From the NCBI RefSeq assembly GCF_027213715.1, contig NZ_JAPWGM010000003.1, positions 372,001 through 436,000 of the forward strand: 64,000 bases of DNA. The letters are read 5' to 3'. The number at the start of each line of letters is the position of its first letter. Within the stretch, counting starts at the first letter, position 1. Under the pieces are notes generated by a model. That model made no database searches. It had not been told where the DNA came from and worked only from the letters and a program-made list of their open reading frames with translations. A program made the position numbers and the translations under genes. The DNA is from Pedobacter punctiformis. GTDB taxonomy: Bacteria; Bacteroidota; Bacteroidia; Sphingobacteriales; Sphingobacteriaceae. This document shows positions 34,873-43,764 of the stretch, one piece after another.

Positions 34873-35808
34873 ATGAAAAAACAAGTACTCTTAATTTTAT
34901 CATCCCTGATAAGTCTTTATAGTTTCGGACAAAGTGTTAAAGACGGTAAAGTAAATACTGAAAGTGCTAAACTGGCCAGTAAATTGGATACAGCAAAAAA
35001 ACAGGAAGGCTGGACAGTAAGAGGTACAAATACTTTTTTATTAAATCAGGCTGCGTTTTCAAACTGGGTTGCGGGAGGAATAAATTCTGTTGCTTTAACT
35101 GCAAGAGCTGATTATGAATTTAACCTTAAAAGAGGTAAAAATCTTTGGGAAAACCGTATTTTAATGGGTTATGGTTTACGTTCTGAGCAAAAAAGCCAAA
35201 CCACCAAGGTAGAAGACGTTATAGACCTTACTTCTAATTATGGTTACCAGATTAAGCAAAGTAACTGGTATGCTGCCGCTGGTTTAAATATCAAAACCCA
35301 ATTTAGCAAGGGTTACGATTATAGCAAGCCTACTCAGGGCTACTTATCTAACTTTTTAGCGCCTGGTTATTTAACTTTCGGTTTGGGTGTTGATTATATT
35401 CCAAATGATAATTTTCAAATCAATATTCGTCCTTTAACTTCGCGTTTAACTTTTGTAAATGACGATGCTGTTTTTGATCCTGACCACGATGGTATTTTAA
35501 CGCAGGCATTTGGTGTAGATCCAGGCAAAAATTTTGTTTATCAGCTAGGTGCTTATGTTGGTGGCCGTTATAAAGCAAAATTGATGGAAAACATTCTTTT
35601 GGATAACCGTTTTGGTGTGTTTAGTAACTATTTAAAAGATCCTCAGAATTTGGTTCTTGCCTATTCGGCAATTTTAGACCTTAAAGTAAACCGCTTTATT
35701 TCTACCCAAATTACAGCAGATTTATTTTATGATGACAACCAAATTGGCAAACTACAACTTAAAGAAACTTTAGGTGTAGGCTTAACTTATAAATTTGGAA
35801 AGTACTAG
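34873..35808 (+). CDS. DUF3078 outer-membrane protein
   Basis: Starting from the ATG at 34873 (a TTG lies three codons further up), the protein is 311 residues with signal peptide MKKQVLLILSSLISLYSFGQ. DUF3078 is recognised from GWTVRGTNTFLLNQAAFSNWVAGGINSVALTARADYEFNLKRG. The rest is beta-strand pairs, ending LGVGLTYKFGKY, as for an outer-membrane barrel. The function is unknown; some relatives occur with surface-attached exopolysaccharide genes, none of which are here. A long hairpin follows the gene. Confidence 0.88.
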   Translation: MKKQVLLILSSLISLYSFGQSVKDGKVNTESAKLASKLDTAKKQEGWTVRGTNTFLLNQAAFSNWVAGGINSVALTARADYEFNLKRGKNLWENRILMGYGLRSEQKSQTTKVEDVIDLTSNYGYQIKQSNWYAAAGLNIKTQFSKGYDYSKPTQGYLSNFLAPGYLTFGLGVDYIPNDNFQINIRPLTSRLTFVNDDAVFDPDHDGILTQAFGVDPGKNFVYQLGAYVGGRYKAKLMENILLDNRFGVFSNYLKDPQNLVLAYSAILDLKVNRFISTQITADLFYDDNQIGKLQLKETLGVGLTYKFGKY

Positions 35809-35820
35809 TAGAATAATCCA

Positions 35821-35863
35821 AAGTCGGGAGTTATTAAGTACAATACTTAGTCTCTCCCGACTT
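35821..35863. other. Long stem-loop between converging DUF3078 and sugar dehydrogenase genes
   Basis: The 10-bp perfect outer stem AAGTCGGGAG/CTCCCGACTT encloses an inner stem TTAAGTA/TACTTA. No T-run follows directly on either strand, so it is a weak terminator by rule. It may still protect or end both transcripts. Confidence 0.5.
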
Positions 35864-35875
35864 CGGACTACAGAC

Positions 35876-37087
35876 TTATTTTTTAGCTATTCTATATAAA
35901 TTTCCGTTATCGGTAATGGCATACAATGCGCCGTCTTTACCTTCAACAAGATCACGGAAACGTTCGCCTTTACCTTCTAACAGTCTTTCTTCGCCAACAA
36001 TTTTATTATTATTTATAACCAGGCGAATGATGTGAGAACCGCTAAGCGCCCCAACAAATAAATTACCTTTCCATTCGGCAATACTGTTGCTGTTGTAAAA
36101 GGCAATAGAACCCGGAGAGATACTTGGATTCCAGTAGTAAATTGGTTGCTCCATGCCCTCTTTTTGCTGAATGCCATCGCCTACTTTTTTACCGCTGTAT
36201 TCGACACCGTAGGTAATAATTGGCCATCCATAATTTTTACCGGGTTTAATAATATTAACCTCATCGCCACCTTTGGGGCCAAATTCTGCTTCCCATAAAT
36301 CGCCGGTTTGCGGATTAATGGCTAAGCCATCCGGATTACGAAGTCCGTAAGCATATATTTCGGGCCGTGCATCTCCTTTACCGGCAAAAGGACCATTTGC
36401 TACAGGTTTCCCCTCTGTGGTAAGGTGGAGAATTTTACCTAAAGAAGAATTTAAATATTGAGCCTGGATTCTGATGTCATTGCCTGAACGTTCGCCTGTA
36501 CTTACAAACAGGTTTCCATTTTTATCGAAAACAATTCTTGATCCGTACTGGAGTTTACCCGAATAGGCTGGTGTAGCCCTATAAATGATGATTTTGTTTT
36601 CTATAGTTGTTTCATTAGCGGATAATTTACCTTTTGCAATGGCCAATAAAACACCTTTACTCTGTGCCTCAGAATAAGCCCAATAAACCATGCGATTCTT
36701 AGCAAAGTCAGGATCTAAAGTTACATCCAGCAGGCCACCCTGCCCTGATGGATCTACCTTGGGCAAGCCTGTTATCTTTTTACTCAATTTTCCATCAGCT
36801 GTTAAAATAACCATTGTTCCGGCTTTTTGAGAAATGATAAACCCACCATTTGGAAGGTTAGAAATGCCCCAGGGATTTTCCAGTTTTGAATTAATAATTG
36901 AAATATCCAATGGAGTTTTAGTTTTTACCGCCCCAATTCTGGTTTGACCAGCAAAAGCAGGTTTATAATCAGCAGAGGGTTCCTGTGTTTCTACTGAGTT
37001 TTGCGCAAAAGCTACTGAAAGGCCAGCCAGATTAAGTAAGCACCCTGCCAGCAATAAATTTGATGTTTTGTATGTGAACAGTTTCAT
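35876..37087 (-). CDS. PQQ-dependent sugar dehydrogenase-like protein
   Basis: This 403-residue secreted protein (signal peptide to about residue 28) has the soluble aldose-sugar-dehydrogenase propeller. The blocks seen are LENPWGISNLPNGGFIISQKAG, GQGGLLDVTLDPDF, YGSRIVFDKNGNLFVSTGERS, IYAYGLRNPDGLAINPQTGDLWEAEFGPKGGDEVN, and PSISPGSIAFYN. It would oxidise aldoses in the periplasm if PQQ is available; I see no PQQ synthesis genes here. It is downstream of trxA on the same strand, but with 138 bp and a terminator between. Confidence 0.93.
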   Translation of the reverse strand: MKLFTYKTSNLLLAGCLLNLAGLSVAFAQNSVETQEPSADYKPAFAGQTRIGAVKTKTPLDISIINSKLENPWGISNLPNGGFIISQKAGTMVILTADGKLSKKITGLPKVDPSGQGGLLDVTLDPDFAKNRMVYWAYSEAQSKGVLLAIAKGKLSANETTIENKIIIYRATPAYSGKLQYGSRIVFDKNGNLFVSTGERSGNDIRIQAQYLNSSLGKILHLTTEGKPVANGPFAGKGDARPEIYAYGLRNPDGLAINPQTGDLWEAEFGPKGGDEVNIIKPGKNYGWPIITYGVEYSGKKVGDGIQQKEGMEQPIYYWNPSISPGSIAFYNSNSIAEWKGNLFVGALSGSHIIRLVINNNKIVGEERLLEGKGERFRDLVEGKDGALYAITDNGNLYRIAKK

Positions 37088-37132
37088 GAGGAAATGATTA
37101 TTTATTTAAAAGAACAAAAAATATCTGTAATA

Positions 37133-37162
37133 AAAAACCCGAACTCTGTAACGAATTCGGGT
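37133..37162 (-). terminator. Terminator after trxA
   Basis: On the minus strand ACCCGAA, a 12-base loop, TTCGGGT and a run of T are present, 64 bp past the trxA stop. Confidence 0.8.
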
Positions 37163-37225
37163 CATATATATTTTAAATCGGAACCTGAGATTTATTTAAA
37201 ATCTTTAGCCCAATCTTAAACCTTA

Positions 37226-37546
37226 TTAGGCCAATTGTTTGTTTAATTTTTCTGCTAATACAGATTTCGGAACTGCTCCAACTTGTTTATCAACAACTTG
37301 TCCATCTTTAAAGTATAATAAAGCAGGGATATTTCTAATACCAAATTGCATAGAAATTTGAGGGTTGTTATCAACATTCACTTTTCCTACGATTGCTTTA
37401 CCATCATATTCTTTAGCGATCTCTTCTACTACAGGACCAACCATGCGACAAGGGCCACACCATTCTGCCCAAAAATCTACTAATACGGGTTTATCTGATT
37501 TTAATACAACTTCCTCGAAGTTTGCATCTGTGATTTCTAATGCCAT
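37226..37546 (-). CDS. trxA: Thioredoxin
   Basis: This 106-residue thioredoxin has the active site WCGPC at residues 29-33 ([19 protein letters not shown]). It also has the KVNVDNN stretch, the cis-Pro [13 protein letters not shown] and the usual C-terminal helix. It reduces protein disulfides in the cytoplasm and could recharge the peroxiredoxin at 33237. Length is standard. A consensus -7 box lies 17 bp upstream and a terminator 64 bp downstream, so it is monocistronic. Confidence 0.97.
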   Translation of the reverse strand: MALEITDANFEEVVLKSDKPVLVDFWAEWCGPCRMVGPVVEEIAKEYDGKAIVGKVNVDNNPQISMQFGIRNIPALLYFKDGQVVDKQVGAVPKSVLAEKLNKQLA

Positions 37547-37563
37547 AATTATTTTTTTATGTT

Positions 37564-37571
37564 CAAATATA
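37564..37571 (-). promoter_or_regulatory. Candidate -7 box of trxA
   Basis: TATATTTG on the minus strand, 17 bp before the start codon at 37546. Confidence 0.5.
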
Positions 37572-37688
37572 TGTATTCAATTCTAATGCCAGCTATAACA
37601 TAATGCCAATTTGACATTAGTTTGGTAAAAGACTAATGATATCAGGTTTAAGGTTATGGCCCTAAGCTTTAAACCTTATACCGTTAAC

Positions 37689-40600
37689 CTAATTGAGTTT
37701 GTAATTAACAACATGTAAACCTACCAATTGTTCTAAAAACCTGTTGTTCGGATTTATTTTAAGGCTTTTAGAAGGTAAATCCAACATAATCTCCTTTTCT
37801 CTATCATAAATCGCAAAATTTAACTGGCAGTTTTGCTGTTCAGAATTTGCCTTATTGTCTGCTAAAATGGCTTCAATCTGTCGCATCAACTCATCGTTAA
37901 TTCTTTCTATAGGCACCTGAATGGTAATGCTTTTGGCCAGTTTATCCCGTAAATCAGATAATAGGTTAATGGCTGTAATTTTAAATTCCCAGTCTCCGGC
38001 TTTTCCAAAACGCTCACCTACCCTACCTCTGATTTGCAGAAAATAACCTTCAGTTAAAAACGATTTAAACTTAATAAAATCTTCCCCGAATAAAGCCATC
38101 TCGCTGGCATCATCGTAATCTTCAAAAACAAAGGTACCAAAAGGTTTTCCGGTTTTGGTTACCCTTTGCGATGCCGTTACCACTAAACCGCCTACACAAA
38201 GCTCCCGGTTTTTTAGCTTATCAAATTCGGCTAAAACCTCCTCGTTGGTATCACCCATACGTACTTTATTAATAATGCTAAGCTGTTTAACGCTATGCGT
38301 ACAGAAACGATCGAGTTCTAATTTATAATTATCGAGCGGGTGCCCGGAAAGGAAAATTCCAATTGCATCCTTCTCATATTTTAAACGGTCTATTAAGGCC
38401 CACTCAGGCGAAACCGGTAATGTTGGTTCCAAAATTAAATCTGCTTTTGAACCTCCAAACAATGAAGCCTGAGAAGTACTTTCATTGTTTTGAAAATCAT
38501 TGGCATATTTAATAATTTTTTCAATGCCGTTCATTTTATCATTGGGGCCAATGTAGAAATATTGTGCCCTGTGACCACCAAAAGCATCGAAAGCACCGCT
38601 ATATACAAAACTCTCGTAAGCCTTTTTGTTTACAATACGGGTATTAGATCGTTTTGCGAAATCATAAACATTGGCATAATTACCATTTGCGACACGTTCT
38701 TCAATAATGCTTTCTACAGCCTTCTCTCCAACACCTTTTACAGCCGACATCCCAAAACGGACTTCACCTTTTGCATTTACCGAGAATTTAAGATCAGATT
38801 CGTTAACATCAGGCCCTAAAACCACAACCCCCATCTGGCGGCACTCTTCCATAAAAAAGGCCACTTGTTTAATATCGCTCATGTTGTTGGATAACACAGC
38901 AGCCATATATTCTGCAGGATAATGTGCTTTTAAATAAGCCGTTTGATAAGCGATCCAGGCGTAACAGGTAGAGTGCGATTTGTTGAAAGCGTAGGATGCA
39001 AAAGCTTCCCAATCTTTCCATATTTTTTCTAAGGTTGCAGCATCATGACCTTTTTCTGCGGCCTGTTTCACAAACTTAGGTTTCATTTTATCCAGTACAT
39101 CCTTTTGTTTTTTACCCATCGCCTTACGCAAAACATCGGCTTCACCTTTAGTAAAGCCCGCCAGTTTTTGCGATAAAAGCATCACCTGTTCCTGGTAAAC
39201 GGTAATCCCGTAAGTTTCTTTTAAATACTCTTCGCAGGCATCTAAATCGTACTTTATTTCTTCTTCACCATTTTTACGACGCACAAAACTTGGAATATAC
39301 TCCATTGGTCCCGGGCGGTATAATGCATTCATGGCAATTAAATCGTCGAAAACCGTAGGTTTCAACTCTTTCATGTATTTCTGCATCCCCGGACTCTCGT
39401 ACTGGAAAATCCCGATGGTTTCACCCCGCTGGAAAAGCTCATAAGTTAGTACATCATCAATCGGGAAATTATCCGGATCGAGGTCTATATTATGCCTTTT
39501 CTTAACCAGTTTAACCGTATCTTTTATTAAGGTCAGGGTTTTTAAACCCAAAAAATCCATTTTTAATAAACCTGCGCTTTCTACAACAGAGTTATCAAAT
39601 TGGGTAACATATAAATCTGAATCTTTAGCGGTGGCAACCGGAACAAAATTGGTAATGTCACTCGGTGTAATAATTACCCCACAGGCGTGAATCCCGGTAT
39701 TGCGTAGCGATCCTTCTAAAACCTGTGCCTGCTGAATGGTTTCTGCACTTAAATCTTTTAAAAGCCCCATGGCTTTCAATTCCAGTACACGTTCGTATTC
39801 ATCAGGACGCAAAGAATCTTTTAAGGTTTTTTCATCCAGGGTAAAGATTTTTGCCAGCTTCATATTTGGAATCAGCTTGGCAATTTTATCGGCTTCAAAT
39901 AATGGCAAATCCAATACACGGGCGGTATCGCGGATAGATGATTTAGCCGCCATGGTACCATAAGTAATGATTTGCGCTACCTGGCTGGAACCGTATTTGT
40001 TAATTACATATTCCATTACACGGCCACGGCCCTCATCATCAAAATCGATATCAATATCGGGCATGGAAACACGATCCGGGTTTAAGAAACGCTCAAAAAG
40101 GAGATCGTACTTAATCGGATCAATATTGGTAATCCATAAACAATACGCCACCACCGAACCTGCAGCAGAACCACGCCCCGGGCCAACTGATACGTCTCTA
40201 CGGCGTGCTTCGGCAATAAAATCCTGTACAATTAAGAAATATCCTGGATATCCGGTTTTCTCAATGGTTTGCAATTCGAAGTCTAAACGCTCGGTAATTT
40301 CCGGCGTCAATATTCCGTATCTTATCTTTGCACCTTCATAAGTCAGGTGTCTTAAATATTTGTTTTCACCGCGTTTTCCTCCATCTGCATCATCTTCTGT
40401 AACTAAAAACTGTTCTGGGATATCAAATTTAGGTAAGAGTACTTCGCGGGCGAGTTTGTAAATTTCAATTTTATCTACAATCTCTTGTATGTTTAAAATT
40501 GCTTCAGGTAAATCGGCAAAAAGAGCCTTCATTTCATCCGCAGTTTTAAAATAATATTCCTGGTTAGGTAAACCGTAGCGATAACCACGGCCCCTGCCTA

Positions 40601-42122
40601 TAGGCGTAGCCTGCTTTTCACCATCTTTTACACAAAGTAAAATATCGTGGGCATTTGCATCTTTTTTATTAATGTAATAGGTATTGTTGGTGGCAACCAT
40701 TTTTACCTCATGCTTTCTGGCCAGGTTAATTAAAGCAGTGTTTACACGATCTTCATCTTCCTGATTATGGCGCATAATCTCCACATAAAAATCGGCGCCA
40801 AACTTTTCCTTCCACCAAATTAAAGCTTCTTCTGCCTGGGCTTCGCCCATGTTTAAAAGCTTACTGGAAACCTCGCCGCCAAGGTTACCGGATAAAACAA
40901 TAATATCGTCTTTATACTGTTCAATTACAGCCCTATCAATCCGCGGTACATAATAAAATCCTTTTGTATAGGCTATTGACGACATTTTGGCTAAATTATG
41001 ATAGCCATTCTTATTCTTCGCCAGCAAAACCATCTGATAACCGTTATCTTTCGCTGTTCTATCCAGATGGTTATCACAAACAAAAAACTCACAACCTACA
41101 ATAGGCTTCATTACAATTTCTGTCGGACGCTCTCCTGCTTCAATTGCAGCAGCATTTTTTGCTTCTGCGGCTTTATTATGATTTAAAACATGGTTTACAA
41201 AGTGAAATGCACCCATCATATTAGCATGATCGGTCATGGCAACAGCTGGCATTTTTTGTGCCGCCGCGGCCTTTATCAAATCAGGAATGCTGATGGTACT
41301 TTGCAAAACAGAAAATTGGGTGTGGTTGTGCAGGTGTACAAAAGTAGCCGCAGCAAGCTCTTGTTTATTTTCAGCAAGTTCCTGTTTAGAAACGCCTCCG
41401 CCTTCAGTTTTTTGAATGCGTTTGCGGATCTCATCGGATGCAGCTTTAAGGTTTATATGCTGAATTCCAAAGGTCCCGATTTCACCCGGATTTACCTCTC
41501 TGAAACGTGGAAAGTATTCTGCATCAACCAGTAATTCTTCTTTTTTAAAAACTTCCCGTTTAACCAGTTCTAAAAAACAACGGGTTGTGGCTTCCACATC
41601 GGCGGTTGCATTGTGCGCTTCGCTAAAAGGCACACCAAATAAATAAGCGTGTAACTCAGTTAAGGTTGGCAGTTTAAAGCGACCGCCTCTACCGCCAGGC
41701 AATTTTAATAAATCGGCAGTTACCTCAGTACAGGTATCCAGCACAGGCATTTCTGCCATTCGGTTAGCTATACCAAAACGGTGAAACTCGCAACCCATAA
41801 TGTTTACATCAAAGCCAACATTCTGCCCGACAATAAACTTAGCTTTATTTAAAACTTCATTAAATTTTGCAAGCATTTCATCAAAGCCTATACCCTGCTC
41901 GGTAGCCAGCTCGGTAGAAATTCCGTGAATTCGCTCAGCGTCGTAAGGAATATTAAATCCTTCCGGTTTAACTAAATAATCCTGATGTTCAACCAATCGC
42001 CCCATCTCATCGTGCAATTGCCAAGCAATTTGAATACAACGTGGCCAGTTATCCGTATCGGTAATGGGTGCGTTATAATTGCGGGGCAAACCGGTGGTTT
42101 CAGTATCAAAAATTAAGTACAT
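37689..42122 (-). CDS. dnaE: DNA polymerase III alpha subunit with fused N-terminal proofreading exonuclease
   Basis: This 1477-residue replicative polymerase starts with a DEDDh exonuclease of the DnaQ type: FDTET with Asp6 and Glu8, GFDV with Asp105, and AHNATADV with His170 and Asp175. A linker follows at about 240-258 that repeats KQELA. The PHP domain starts FVHLHNHTQF near 261. The polymerase catalytic Asp pair in PDIDIDFDD is near residue 685, after GPGRGSAAGS. The C-terminus has the OB fold. The fused exonuclease means that this protein could proofread without a separate epsilon subunit. Unlike PolC, the exonuclease precedes the PHP domain and does not interrupt it. Confidence 0.96.
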   Translation of the reverse strand: MYLIFDTETTGLPRNYNAPITDTDNWPRCIQIAWQLHDEMGRLVEHQDYLVKPEGFNIPYDAERIHGISTELATEQGIGFDEMLAKFNEVLNKAKFIVGQNVGFDVNIMGCEFHRFGIANRMAEMPVLDTCTEVTADLLKLPGGRGGRFKLPTLTELHAYLFGVPFSEAHNATADVEATTRCFLELVKREVFKKEELLVDAEYFPRFREVNPGEIGTFGIQHINLKAASDEIRKRIQKTEGGGVSKQELAENKQELAAATFVHLHNHTQFSVLQSTISIPDLIKAAAAQKMPAVAMTDHANMMGAFHFVNHVLNHNKAAEAKNAAAIEAGERPTEIVMKPIVGCEFFVCDNHLDRTAKDNGYQMVLLAKNKNGYHNLAKMSSIAYTKGFYYVPRIDRAVIEQYKDDIIVLSGNLGGEVSSKLLNMGEAQAEEALIWWKEKFGADFYVEIMRHNQEDEDRVNTALINLARKHEVKMVATNNTYYINKKDANAHDILLCVKDGEKQATPIGRGRGYRYGLPNQEYYFKTADEMKALFADLPEAILNIQEIVDKIEIYKLAREVLLPKFDIPEQFLVTEDDADGGKRGENKYLRHLTYEGAKIRYGILTPEITERLDFELQTIEKTGYPGYFLIVQDFIAEARRRDVSVGPGRGSAAGSVVAYCLWITNIDPIKYDLLFERFLNPDRVSMPDIDIDFDDEGRGRVMEYVINKYGSSQVAQIITYGTMAAKSSIRDTARVLDLPLFEADKIAKLIPNMKLAKIFTLDEKTLKDSLRPDEYERVLELKAMGLLKDLSAETIQQAQVLEGSLRNTGIHACGVIITPSDITNFVPVATAKDSDLYVTQFDNSVVESAGLLKMDFLGLKTLTLIKDTVKLVKKRHNIDLDPDNFPIDDVLTYELFQRGETIGIFQYESPGMQKYMKELKPTVFDDLIAMNALYRPGPMEYIPSFVRRKNGEEEIKYDLDACEEYLKETYGITVYQEQVMLLSQKLAGFTKGEADVLRKAMGKKQKDVLDKMKPKFVKQAAEKGHDAATLEKIWKDWEAFASYAFNKSHSTCYAWIAYQTAYLKAHYPAEYMAAVLSNNMSDIKQVAFFMEECRQMGVVVLGPDVNESDLKFSVNAKGEVRFGMSAVKGVGEKAVESIIEERVANGNYANVYDFAKRSNTRIVNKKAYESFVYSGAFDAFGGHRAQYFYIGPNDKMNGIEKIIKYANDFQNNESTSQASLFGGSKADLILEPTLPVSPEWALIDRLKYEKDAIGIFLSGHPLDNYKLELDRFCTHSVKQLSIINKVRMGDTNEEVLAEFDKLKNRELCVGGLVVTASQRVTKTGKPFGTFVFEDYDDASEMALFGEDFIKFKSFLTEGYFLQIRGRVGERFGKAGDWEFKITAINLLSDLRDKLAKSITIQVPIERINDELMRQIEAILADNKANSEQQNCQLNFAIYDREKEIMLDLPSKSLKINPNNRFLEQLVGLHVVNYKLN

Positions 42123-42140
42123 ATGTTGCTGTAAAGAATT

Positions 42141-42162
42141 AACCGTTGGAAATATAACGGTT
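42141..42162 (-). promoter_or_regulatory. Inverted repeat in the dnaE leader
   Basis: AACCGTT and AACGGTT are separated by 8 bp, between the -7 box and the start codon. It could be a small RNA hairpin or an operator; there is no direct evidence for either. Confidence 0.35.
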
Positions 42163-42165
42163 CTT

Positions 42166-42173
42166 CAAAAATA
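42166..42173 (-). promoter_or_regulatory. Candidate -7 box of dnaE
   Basis: TATTTTTG on the minus strand, 43 bp upstream of the start codon, matching TAnnTTTG. The flanking 19 bases (CAAATTTCTTATTTTTGAA) recur before the S4-domain gene at 53235. Confidence 0.5.
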
Positions 42174-42414
42174 AGAAATTTGATGCCGGAAGTTGTCAGC
42201 TAATTATCAACAATAATTAATTGAAGAATATAAATATTTTTTAAATCTATCCGGCAGGTTGAGGTGCAAAACACGACTATATTTTACTCAAATTAAGATG
42301 ATTTGGAAAGTACCTGCAATGAATCAATAATAACAGTCCTTTACAAGGAAAAACAGATTAAGCCATTCTGGATGTAAGTATTTTTTGTTAAAAAAAGTTA
42401 ATTCATTTCTGAAA

Positions 42415-42431
42415 CTACGAAACATTCGTAG
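42415..42431 (+). promoter_or_regulatory. Palindromic operator-like site before the DUF6624 gene
   Basis: CTACGAA-ACA-TTCGTAG is a perfect 7-bp inverted repeat. A -7-like TAGATTTA begins at its right edge. This form resembles operators of BlaI/MecI-type repressors in Bacteroidota, from memory. No such regulator is in the window. Confidence 0.45.
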
Positions 42432-42465
42432 ATTTACAAGCAAATAATAACAAATCTTTATTACT

Positions 42466-43164
42466 ATGAAAATATACGCTGTTTTATTACTTATCGTTTT
42501 CAGTTCTCTTACAACTTTAGCACAGAAGTCAATTAATTTTGAGTTAAAAAAACAACTTGATTCCATTTTGCAGACAGACCAGGGAATAAGAGAATTTGTC
42601 GATTCTGAAACCTCAGAAAAAAGAAAAGATACACTTGCACAATTTTTCAATTACCCGAAAGAAGAACTGAAAAAACAGGCTTGGAACATTATGCCGAAAA
42701 TTGATTCAATAAATCTCAAAAAGGTCGAGGCCATTATTTCAAAATATGGTTACCCCGGAAAAACTTTAGTAGGCGAGCCCGCAAATACAGTAGTTTTTTA
42801 TGTGATACAACACAATCCAAGTAAGATTTCGCAATATTATCCTTTGATTGAAAAAGCTGGTAAAGAAGGTGAATTACCTTTTAAATACACTGCAATGATG
42901 CTTGACAGGAAACTAGGACAGGAAGGAAAAGAACAGGTTTATGGCACTCAGGTATACGGGGTAATGATTAATAATCCTCAAACGGGCAAAAAAGAGTTTT
43001 TTCAATATGTAATTCCGATTAAGAACGCAAAAAATGTAAATAAAAGACGTAAAAAAGCCGGCTTCGATAGTACCGTTGAAGTAAATGCACTTAGATTGGG
43101 TATTGTTTATAAAGCATATACCAAAAAGGAGATTGACAAGATTGTTAAGCCAAAAATTAATTAA
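42466..43164 (+). CDS. DUF6624-family secreted protein
   Basis: This 232-residue protein has a signal peptide (MKIYAVLLLIVFSSLTTLAQ). The DUF6624 signature region is IDSINLKKVEAIISKYGYPGKTLVGEPANTVVFYVIQHNP, then YPLIEKAGKEGELPFKYTAMMLDR and YGTQV. The function is unknown. A palindrome in its promoter region suggests regulated expression. Its stop overlaps the converging lipocalin gene by 4 bp. Confidence 0.88.
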   Translation: MKIYAVLLLIVFSSLTTLAQKSINFELKKQLDSILQTDQGIREFVDSETSEKRKDTLAQFFNYPKEELKKQAWNIMPKIDSINLKKVEAIISKYGYPGKTLVGEPANTVVFYVIQHNPSKISQYYPLIEKAGKEGELPFKYTAMMLDRKLGQEGKEQVYGTQVYGVMINNPQTGKKEFFQYVIPIKNAKNVNKRRKKAGFDSTVEVNALRLGIVYKAYTKKEIDKIVKPKIN

Positions 43165-43613
43165 TGTTCCAGGCTGACTAACTTATTGGTATCGTAACCC
43201 CGTTGTTTGCTGCGTTCAATAATTTCATTAAGCAAACTGGCATCCATTTCGGGCTTACGTGCCATAATAATCAGGTATTTATGCTTGGGATGTCCAACCA
43301 CCGCATAACTATAACCTTCTGCCAGTTCTATAATCCAGTAATCAATTTTAACAGGCCAGACAAATTGTGCTTTTAAACGGGAGTTTCCGCTTTTTGGCAC
43401 TACAGACAGTTTGGAGCGCATGTATTTCTTTTGCTTTTCTCCAACTACGTTATAAGTAGTAAAAACTGCATAATAGCCATCAGGGTGAATTACGTAGGTT
43501 TCTATGGTATGTTTCCAGTGCGAATTTATAAACCTGGGTATTGAATACAAGCAATACCAACGTCCGGCGTAGCTCAAAACATCTACATGCATATCAACTG
43601 GTTTGTTTTCCAT
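43161..43613 (-). CDS. Lipocalin family protein (Blc-like)
   Basis: Starting from the ATG at 43613 (MENKPVDMHVD), this 150-residue protein has the lipocalin G-x-W motif in YAGRWYCLYSIPRF and the last conserved block YSYAVVGHPKHKYLIIMARKP. The eight-stranded barrel binds a small hydrophobic ligand. There is no signal peptide, unlike outer-membrane Blc, so it may be cytoplasmic. The frame is open upstream for 12 more residues (MPFLPGITKHRN) without adding a signal. It converges on the DUF6624 gene with a 4-bp overlap. Confidence 0.87.
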   Translation of the reverse strand: MENKPVDMHVDVLSYAGRWYCLYSIPRFINSHWKHTIETYVIHPDGYYAVFTTYNVVGEKQKKYMRSKLSVVPKSGNSRLKAQFVWPVKIDYWIIELAEGYSYAVVGHPKHKYLIIMARKPEMDASLLNEIIERSKQRGYDTNKLVSLEH

Positions 43614-43764
43614 ATTCCTATGTTTTGTTATACCAGGCAAAAAAGGCATATCACAATAACTAAACCGTCAATAAATTATAAAGTTTTGAAAAGGATTTTT
43701 TAAGCCTATATTTATTTATAACTTCGATTGATAATTAACACAGCAAACCAATAAAATAAAATAT

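Larger units (their letters stand above)
42123..42465. other. Divergent region between dnaE and the DUF6624 gene
   Basis: This 343-bp region holds the dnaE -7 box and leader inverted repeat on the left and a CTACGAA palindrome (42415-42431) on the right. Between them it is AT-rich. I see no gene and no dispersed repeat. Confidence 0.5.

Noticed and set aside
39736..40341. Plus-strand ORFs opposite dnaE
   Set aside because: They lie antisense to the conserved polymerase core and encode Ser/Lys-rich products typical of shadow frames.
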